DNA from: Arbacia lixula
Taxonomy: Eukaryota; Echinodermata; Echinoidea; Arbacioida; Arbaciidae
NCBI GenBank assembly: GCA_963669155.1
Contig: OZ022595.1
Span: 16,298,312 to 16,362,311 of the forward strand
Direction: 5' to 3'
Length of the DNA: 64,000 nucleotides
Of this stretch, positions 52,201 to 62,966 are shown in pieces. Positions within the stretch are counted from its first letter, which is position 1. Every line of letters begins with the position of its first letter. Position numbers and translations under genes: made by a program. The notes beneath the pieces were generated by a model. The model saw only the letters and a program-made list of their open reading frames with translations, searched no databases and was not told where the DNA came from.

Positions 52201-54988
52201 GAAAGACTTACTTTCCATGGCATTTTCCATTCAACCACGTCCCCTCAAAGACGGCGTCTTTATGCACCCCCGCTGACATGAATACATGCCTCCCCTGCCG
52301 TGTTCTCTTTGGTGGGACCTTCAACAACAACAAAAGAGAATAAACATGACAATCACACACACTTTACATTCTCAACAATTTTTATAACCATTTGTGTACA
52401 AGACAAACTGTTGATGTGAGGGATTTGCATGTGTTAGTGCAATATCTGGAGCAAGAGCTTGACGGATGCTATACACGCATGCCGGTAGGACAGTATTAAA
52501 TATTAGTTGGAAAGACCCCCCAGCACTTCAAGAAATTTATGGAGATGCACCAAGAATCTCTCAAATACTTCAGAAGAGACGACTCAAATTTGCTGGGCAC
52601 TGCTACAGAAGCGCTCATGAACCAGTCTCAAAACTTGTACTGTGGGCACCAACACAAGGAAAACGGGGCCGTGGAAGACCGGCTACTAACTACATAAACC
52701 GGATCACCAGAGATACAGGACTTAACCTTGATGAACTGGGACAAATATTGAATGACAGGGATCAGTGGAGGACCATCGCCAACAATGTTTTCGACCGTGG
52801 TCGACCATGAGATGAGACTTGTGCAAAAATGCATCAGTTGGCAATGAGACATAAGCACATTGACGAGCAGCCAGGTTACGCCTGTCATTTCATGAATTTT
52901 GTGGGGTTTTTTTTACTAAAATGTTTCACTTCCTGATAATACTCATGTAGAGATTGTACGAGTCTTGTCTCCTTTCATAAGTTTTCTGAATGTTTCCGTG
53001 GTGAGAGTATACCAATATATACTATTTAGAAAATCGTAAAATTTTCAGTAACACCATGTGGTTGTATTCTTTTAGGATATTTGACCCATTTATGAAGTAC
53101 CATCAAATAACATTAAATATCATCAACTATTTGTATACATTGTGTACCAAGCACACAACGAAAAAAGGTGTGATCTCATTTCTAATTTTTGCTAAATGAA
53201 AAGTAAATTTGATCTATATATATCAGTGTTTGATTTTTTTTGAGGGGAAGTTCCTGTTGTTTTTTGAGGGTGGGGTGAGTTTTAGATGATGGGCTTTGGT
53301 AAGCTCCTTTCTTTCCCAAACAAAAAATCTCTGAGATTTTTCCCCTCCAACTCACCTTTTGAAAGGGGCCATCTCTCTGTGTTGTCTCAGCAACGACAGG
53401 CGGACTCTTCTGATTGGCTGTGAGGACGACATCGATGGCCTGATTGATGGACCACAGCCACTCGGCTTTCTCACCAGGAGAGGGCGCTATTAATATCATC
53501 GTCTCCTCTGGCATGTTCAGCTGTAAGGCATTCCTGGGGTAGAAATTGTGATCTAATGTATAGCATCATTCAGGAACATCTTCAGTAAAGATAATGATAA
53601 TACAGTTTTGATAATGCACTTAATTTGAAACAGCATCATCTCTAAGCACTTAAGGGCATATACTGTACTGGGAAGACAAAAAAGCCTTCAAATGGTGATC
53701 GTGAGCAATCTTCTTGCCAATGGTTTTAAATTCATGTATTGTCCATTTTAGAACCTTGCTGAAAGTAATTTGCCCTCATATGATCCACATTTGGAATAAT
53801 TAGTGACTAAATCACAAATCCTCAAATTGTTCGGCCCGAACATTTGGAGGATCTGTGATTAAATCACTAATCTCTCCAAATATGGATCATTTGAGGGCAA
53901 ATAACTTTCTGCAAGTTTCTAAAATGGACAATACATGAATTTAAGACCATTGGCAAGAAGATTGCTCACGATCACCATTTGAAGGCTTTTTTGTCTTCCC
54001 AGTACAGTATATGCCCTTTAAAATGATTTAACCTTTTAAAGAGGTTTTGGTCTGGTAATACAGATTATGCCCTAATCCCTCTTACTGCCTTGGATCCTCT
54101 TCCTCGGCCCTGCTCCTGTGTGAAAAAAGAAGATCCAGGACAGTAAGAGGGATTAGGGGGCCTAGTCTGTATTACCAGACATAGTTGTTAATGACTCAGT
54201 TGTGACGATGCTCTCCTCAGCCTAGTAAGTAGGCTTGTAGCCTAGAGACTGGAAACCGCTGTGCGCTATGGTCCACACCACAGTGCATGCGTTCAATGGG
54301 AACAATGCTTGTATTGTACGCTGACAGGGACAATACGATTTATGAATGTAGACTATGCTCAGTGCGGTTCAAACATAAACAAGGATAGTTTTTCAAGTTT
54401 CATGAAAATGTTCAGGAAGCTACAACTGTAAGATTCCATACGCATTATCATTAGGGTATACTGCAGATTCCTGCAGAGATTCATGACTTTTGTAAATGGG
54501 ACACCCTGTCTTTAATTGATGTTTGATGTCAGCAGACTTACTTGACTTGGTCTGAGTCTGGGATGGGTTCTGCCCACACAAGGCCCAGGCTGAAGATTTG
54601 ATGGTTGGAGAACTGCACAACAAACAACATGGGAGACAAGAAAAACAACAAACTTAGTCAGGGCTAGGGATCATTTTGACATTATGCTTGACAATTAAAT
54701 GTTCTTCCCTGTATCATCATCACCATCATCCTTCATCCTTTGAATAATAGTTAAAATATTCATACCAGTATTACATAATCTAATATACTTGCAGAAGATA
54801 GCTGTGTTAATCATTTTATGTGTTGTATTTATATTTAAATGCTTTGGCCTTTAAATTGACACAATTCAGCTGTATGGCTGCAAAGATGAGTTTAATAAAC
54901 CTTAAATTGAATTGAATCCTTTATCTTTCTTCTTCCCTTCGCAGAACACCCTTTCCTTCTATGTCTACTCTCTCTCTCTTCCCTCTCT

Positions 54989-55082
<94 letters not shown>

Positions 55083-58000
55083 ATTTTCTATATTTTTATG
55101 AACCTTTGGTTTCATCATATAAACAGTTCCTCTTTGTACTTGATTTCTTTCAAGAGGATGGAAAATTGCCTCATCCCATTTTCATCCCATTTTCATATTC
55201 CCTTCTAAATTTTGATCTGAAAAAAATCTGCCTTTAATGAATGTAACTCAAACTTGATCTTACAACACAAGATGAAGCCAAATGTACAAGAATATGAAAT
55301 CAGTTGAGCAATATAGTCTCATGGTCATGAAACAGACACATATATGGAGGAATAAAACAAATAAACAAAAATACAATCAAGCATTACAACATAAATATAT
55401 CAGAGTAGCTTCATTCTGATAAGATTAATGCAAGCAAAATGTGATCATGACTGAATCTGAATGTACCCAAGACTTGGTGGGATAAAAGTATTCAGTATCT
55501 TTTAATACAAATTTTGTTTTTGTCCCAGCAGACATAAAGAACAGAATTTAATCAGAGATCTTCAAAGAGTCAAATTGTGGAACACTTTTTAGAGCAGTAT
55601 GTTCGATTTTCTCAACAGTCATGGCCCAACAATGTACATCTGATAATAGAAAATACATTTTAGGTACATTCACTCAGTAATAAGGATAGCATACCCCATC
55701 TTGAAAAACAAGTCATTCATATATGATGGAGCACGCTATCCTTACTACTGGGTATAGCCTAAAATCCATTTTCAAAATCAAATTGACCCAGAAAGCCCTT
55801 TCACTAAAATGCATGTGGAGTTATAAATTAGCTCTATCAAATGAAACTACATCTTCGTTCAAAAAGCCCATATGTTGCTTTTGAATGAAATATTTCAAAA
55901 GTTTCTATATTTCATAAACGACAGGGTAAATTCAGGCTATCTGTCATACATGTACATTTCCTAAACCTCTCAGGCATTTATAGACTTACTGCCTTATTTT
56001 AGCTGTAGTGATTAGATTTATACTATGGACGTGGAATTTAAAGGGAATGTACTGTGCTGGGAAGACAAAAAAACCTTCAAACAGGTGATCATGAGCAATC
56101 TTCTTGCCAATGGTCTTAAATTCATGTATTGTCCATTTGAGAAACTTGCTGAAAGTCATTTGCCCTGAAATGATCCACATTTGGAGTAATTAGTGATTTT
56201 ATCACAAATCCTCAAATTGTTTGGCCCAAACATTTTGAGAATTTTGAGATTTTACCACTGATTACTCCAAATGTGGATAATTTGAGGGCAAATAACTTTC
56301 AGCAAGTTTCTAAAATGAACAATACATGAATTTAAGACCATTGGGAAGAAGATTGCTCATGATCACCTGTTTGAAGGTTTTTTGTCTTCCCAGCACAGTA
56401 TATTCCCTTTAAATGGACCCTTTGAAATTGTGTCTGTGTAACCAAAGACCATGTTCATGGATATAACTTTTGATTGTATTATCACATTAAACCAACAACA
56501 TGTCATATATTTCCATTAAAGATGTACCTGCTACCTTTTGCCATGATAAAACAAAACAATAAACACTGAGCCATGCAACATTCATACAGGAACATGTAGA
56601 TACTTCACAAAAATCAGTCTAAGACAAATATAGCCTAGCCTGGCTCCCAGGCTGATGGGCATTTTCTCTTCAAACTACAATATTCAATAAGTGGGTCTGG
56701 CTGCAGTAGACTAATCATTCTCAATTCCTTCTCCAGCCTGCCCAAACAGAATATAGAGAAGAATGAAAGAGTGACTAGTCTTAGAGTACTAGACCCTATT
56801 TTTGTTTAAAGTTTGAATTAGACATGTCCATAAGCCTGGAGCCAGGCTAAGACAAATAAAGAGGAAGGATTATTGTCATACCAGCGGTGCGCCCTGTCAG
56901 CATTTTAGCGATTTAAGAGAGCAAGTGGAGGAGGGATTTAATTCACAACACAATACAGCATTTTTTTTATTGGCTTCTCCCAGTAAAGATTTTAACAGGA
57001 ATGCACATGCAAAAATACAGACTAAAGCATTTATTTAAAAAATTTCTTTTAAGTGTTTGAAAAATAGTAGGACTTTCACACAAAGGCTAAATATTTTTTA
57101 TTGTTTTTTATCAATTATGCGAATTATATTACAATATATTAACAAGATAGACAATACCATTTAAACGCCTGGTTAAAAATGATACAAATATGCTTCATAA
57201 TTTGAAGGTGATGGATTGAAACGGTGAAGATAACAGACCAATCATCAGGGGAAAACTTTTAAAGCATCAGAATAACTGGATAAATCTTTTTTTAATAGGT
57301 AGGGGGTCCTGCTCTTTGTGTAATGCTAAAATCTGATGAAATTCTTTGATTTTCTTAAGACGGACAAGTGACAACTCGATAGACAGGTGCTCTGACAGTC
57401 ATTGAAATGCAAAGTGCACACACAAGATACAATGTAAATTACACTTTCTATCATTACATAATATGAATACGAAGCATGAAAAACAAAAAAATTAATACCA
57501 TACATAGAAAAATATCACTAGTGAGAAAAAAAATGCACAAATATTATCACATACAGTTGATCACGGAAAGAACAAATTAGAGTGATTTGACTTTAGATTT
57601 TGGGTCTACCTTGATAGGATCAGGAGCACTTTGAAAAGCAGGCAATGGAACCTTGCCTTCCTCCTTTGAAAATGTTTTAAACAAAAAACATATATACAAC
57701 CATTTCAGGAAAATGCGACATATCTTTATATAAATCAAACCAAATATGTGCATCCACATTTGTAAAATAGATACTGTCTGGATTGCCCCACAATTGTTCA
57801 AGTAGTTCATTGTGTAAAATGAACATTTTGATAGCTCTCACAACTCTACTATTCTAGAAATTCAGGTGCCGTATCGATTGAATAAGGCAATCATGTTATT
57901 CCATAACTCCGTCTCTAGCTTTCTACATAAGTTTTGACCCTCGATCCCCTACTCCTCTCTTTTCAAGCCATTTCATCAAGCTATCCATCCAAAGTACTCT

Positions 58001-58597
58001 CCTTCTTCCTCTCCTCATCTTCCCCTCAATCTTGCCCGTCATTGACAATTTCGCAAGTCCTCCTTTAAGTATTAAACGCCCCACAAATCTAATCTGCCTA
58101 GTTCTCATTTCAAAAAGTAGTTTCTGATTGACCGTAGCTCTTCTCAGTACTTCTTCATTATTAACACTATCTGTCCATTTGGTTTTCATCATTTGTCTTA
58201 TGAACCACAATACGCAGCAAACCACACGCTTTTTTATGTCTGTTGTTATTGTCCAGGCTTTGCTTCTGGGAGAGAGGGAGGGAGGGAGAGAGGGAGAGAG
58301 GGAGAGAGGGAGAGAGGGAGAGAGGGAGAGATGGAGAGAGAGAGGGAGGGAGGGAGGGAGGAAGGGAGGGAGAGAGGGAGAGATGGAGAGACGGAGGGAG
58401 GGAGGGAGGGAGTGAGGGAGGGAGGGAGTGAGGGAGGGAGGGAGTGAGGGAGGGAGTGAGGGAGGGAGGGAGTGAGGGAGGGAGTGAGGGAGGGAGGGAG
58501 GGAGGGAGGGAGGGAGGGAGGGAGGGAGGGAGGGAGGGAGGGAGGGAGGGAGGGAGGGAGAGAGGGAGGGAGAGCGAGAGAGAGAGAGAGATACAGA

Positions 58598-58636
<39 letters not shown>

Positions 58637-61600
58637 GGGATAAACAGAGAGAGAGGGGGGTATTGTAGTTAGGAAGAGAGAGAGAAGAGAAGAAGTTTAA
58701 AGCAAGAAAGTAGAAGAGAAGATGTATTATAGAAGGCAAGGGGATTCTGAGGAGGGAGGAAGAGAATATGATGAACATTAAATACTCCCATTCTAGTTCA
58801 CAACTATACCACAGTACTGTCCTAGATACTTACATATGCATGAACAAAGATGTCGTTGAAGAGCAGGAACCAGTGGGTGGACAGGCGTTTGGCATTGTCC
58901 AGCTGAAGGGGCTTGTTGCGACTGTCCCTGATGAGTCTTCTGTCCGGAGACTTGACCGCTTCCTGCAGGAGGGTCAAGGTATCAACAAGGTTTTTCCATC
59001 AGATTCAGGGCACATTTTAGTGCCAAAAATGTACCATAACTGAGAAACTATATATCAAATTCTCAATATCGCTTATAACTACAAAATATTGTTCTTTTTG
59101 CGTAATACAGATCAAATGGGAATTAAAGAACACTGCACACTAAAAACCAGCCTATTTTTAGCAGACTAGAAGTGAAAGTCCATCAGAATTCAGGGGTTAC
59201 TATATCTGCATTGCATTCAACAATGCATATTGCATGCTGTGGTGCATCACATGGCCATCAGCTTTTCTGTGGCATTCAAATGCTCATGATAATTCTTTGT
59301 TCGGGCCGGTGTTGATGATTGTAATGCATGTGGTGGTTTTTTTTTGTAGTGACAGTTATCTCTTGTGCGCAAAAAATAATATCCCACGAATATGTTTGCT
59401 TGTGTCTGCGAAAATGTACTTGCGCGAAAATGACAGATATTACAGTATAATCTCTATCAAGAACTTTTTTATAGCTCTTAAATAACATCCCGCGAATATG
59501 TTTGCTTGTATCTGCGAAAATTTACTTGCGCGAAAATTACAGATTTTAGAGTATACTCTCTATCAAGAACTTATTTATAGCCCTTAAATAACATCCCGCG
59601 AATATGTAAGCTTGTGTCTGTGAAAATGTACTTGCATGAAATATGTTTTTGCTTGCATCTGCGAAAATGAACTTGCGCGAAAATTACAGATTTTAGAGTA
59701 TAATCTCTATCAAGAACTTATTTATAGCCCTTAAATAACATCCCGCGAATATGTAAGCTTGTGTCTGCGAAAATGTACTTGCATGAAAATTACAGATTTC
59801 AGAGTATAATCTCTATCAAGAACTTCTTTTTATCTCTTGATGTGCCATGTGGGGTCTACACACACAGGTGATACAAACAGCTCCCATAGAGCTGCTATGA
59901 ATCCGTCACTCAAAGGGGTAATATGTTAGTCAACTCACAGCCAGCTTGGCGGGGCAAGACTCCCAGAATTCCCTGGTGTCGTCTGCGTCGGCCTGCTTCT
60001 TCTCCACCGTCTTCTTCAGCTCTTCCCACAATGCACTGCTGTCTCCGAGCAGACTGTACTCACCGGAATCCTAGAGAAAACAAGTAAGAATGGTTTGATG
60101 GAGGTGAGCCGACAATGTAAAAACTGAATGATGGCTTAGTGCAATTTAGCTCCCAGCAATAAAGACAAGGTAGTTCGCGAACCACGAGTCTCGCCTGATT
60201 TCGAAATCAATAAGCAGTGCTAACTTTTTTTTTTCAAATATTTAAAATGGTGCCGAGACAACCTTTGACCTCATCATCCTCATCAACACATGTGGAATTA
60301 CCCAAGGATCATTTGTACCAAGTTTGATCACAATTGATGCAGAAATAAACAAATGAGAGCAAGTTAAACAAAAACTTTAACATTTTTGTTAAAAAATACT
60401 AACAGACTAACAGGAAAAGTGATTACTAGGTCTCTGCCGAACTTTGTTCAGGCGAGACAAAAAATCCCACATGAATAAATACTTTACGAAAAACAAGACC
60501 CTGTGAACTTTACCAGAGAACATGTAGTTACAGTAACATGACAGTGTGGAGCAGAGAATCGCAATGTGCACTGATTGCGGTCTCCGCCCCGAGGCTACAA
60601 GAAATGCAGAGGCTATGGACGACCCGTTGGAAACCTCATAAAGTCTTCTCGCTCTAAGTCAATTTCCATCTCTATAATTGGGAGGGAAGCTCTCATAATA
60701 AACACAACCAAAAAAGTAAGTCCCCCCCCCCCCCCTAAGCAAAATAGCATAACTTTTTATCGAAGTGGTTTTGGGCAAAATAATTTGGTAGGATTGTTCC
60801 CTAACTTATTGACTAACTTATGTGTGAAAATCACATTAATCCAAGACCTCTTCAATAAAAAGTTATGCTGTTTAACTTAGGGGGGACTTACTTTTTTTGT
60901 TGTGTTTAGTATTTTCTTCCATCTTCCATACTTTTTAAAATAGTTTCTTTCATTGACCCTGTCTTTAAGTCTAACCTCTGGGTAGTACTCCTTGAGCTTA
61001 GTCAGCAGGTAGGAATAGGTCTTGACTCGGTCGAGCGGAAGCTTCATGGCCATCCTCAAGGGGGCGCCAAACACGGTGGGTTTGTCTTCGTTCAGCACCT
61101 CAGCAAAGACCGAGTCGTGCTTAGATAAGGCATCACTAGAATCGTGACACAAAGGAGAGAGGGAATGGGGTAAAATAAAACGACTCTTGACGAGACAATT
61201 GTATAATCTTATGTATGTAAATATGTTTTATTTTTGTTGTTTGGTTTTATAATGAAATGAAATGAAATGACAAAGTTTTGCTGGGCTTTCAGGTTGTCTG
61301 CCATTTTGAAATTAAACTACAATATTCAATAAATGGGACAGGCTGCAGTAGCCTATTCGTGACACTGTGATGGCAGTTGCTAGTGGATTGGCACGTGTGA
61401 TGCACAATGGACATTGTTCTGTTTTGAATTAATTATCTGATACATACATACATACATATTTTTTTTAGATTTAAGGGAAAGGCCCATTCTAGCTCAACCT
61501 AATTTTCATACCCTGTACAAAAGTATGCAGTGCTCACACAAATGTGAATCATTTTCATTCTCTTTGGTGTCATTTGAAAGCTGAGTTTAAAAGCTTTCCA

Positions 61601-62821
61601 TACATATAAACCTTTGACCCCAGAATGTTTTATATGGCAGCCATTTTACGAAATGTACAGTGTTTTTTTTTTTAAATGCACGGTATAAAAGAACTGAGAA
61701 GAAGAGCAAGAAGAAGAGCAGAGCCTTACTTTGCAACTTTTCCCAGATGGGTGAAACCTGTGATGGTGACAAAGTCGCACACGGCGTTAGCATACTCCTG
61801 GAAGAACTGAATGTAGCGACCAATCTCCTTCAGCATGGTCATATCCCACAATTCCTTGCTGCGCTGCGTCAAGCCGGTCAGATGGAGGCAGTTCTGGGCG
61901 ACAAGGCCGCACACGGAACCAAACAGCTCCAGGATCAGCCTGAGAGGCTCGCTGTAAATACTGCCCTCTATCAGCTTCTGCACCTCTGCAAAAACACAGT
62001 TTCCAACTAATTGTTAAACCCGTTCTTTACTGAGCTCGCATATTTGCATGCTGGCTTTCTTCCACTCAGATACTAAGCAGTGCGACTCCCAAGTAATCTG
62101 CTGTAAGCACAATAGACAACAGGCTATGAATAGATTTCAAATATCTTGTGGAATGCAATTAAGCCACACCCCTTTGGTTACTGCTGTTCCATGGAAAATT
62201 TTGATATATCCTTACTATACCAGGGTTCATGACGCCCACAAATCTAACCGTGAGCAACGGATTAGCCTGTGTTCTACCAGATACACACAAAAACGAGTAG
62301 CTGGTATGTCACTACACATTTTATGTCCATCTCTTAAGAAAATCTTCATGCATGCATAACACATTGAATGAAGCTGGTTCCAAAATATTTTCTGAATAGA
62401 CTTTCACCTGTATTTTATCTGTATTTTCAAATTGAAACTCCTTCCAGAATACTAACTATTTTATATATTTTCTGACTAGTTATTCATTTATTTACAAGAT
62501 CGTGCATTATAGCTTTATTACAATGAGGTAACCATCATTTCATTTCATATTTGTTACTCCTCCCAAAAATCTTCTTCAGGAGATAATGGGATGATTCATA
62601 GGCACAATCCTAACCTGCACTTTGGAGAGTTTTGACTATTGACGACTTGACAGAGGCTAGCTGGCTGTAGAGTAGTCTCTCCGTAGCGGAGAACTCGTGA
62701 AGGATTGCTACGAAGCCGCTACTGCTCTTGTCAGCGATACAGGCACATTGGTCACTGGATGCTGCCACTGCTTGTAGCCAGCCATTCTGGAGAACCAGAG
62801 AGATAGAGAGATGGAGAGATG

Positions 62822-62872
<51 letters not shown>

Positions 62873-62916
62873 CGAGAGCGAGAGAGAGAGAGAGAGAGAG
62901 CGAGAGCGAGAGCGAG

Positions 62917-62966
<50 letters not shown>

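Noticed and set aside
58128-58778. 203-residue Pro/Ser/Leu frame and Arg/Glu/Gly frames
   Set aside because: Low-complexity translation of the GGGA repeat; only the LINE tail at its left edge is meaningful.
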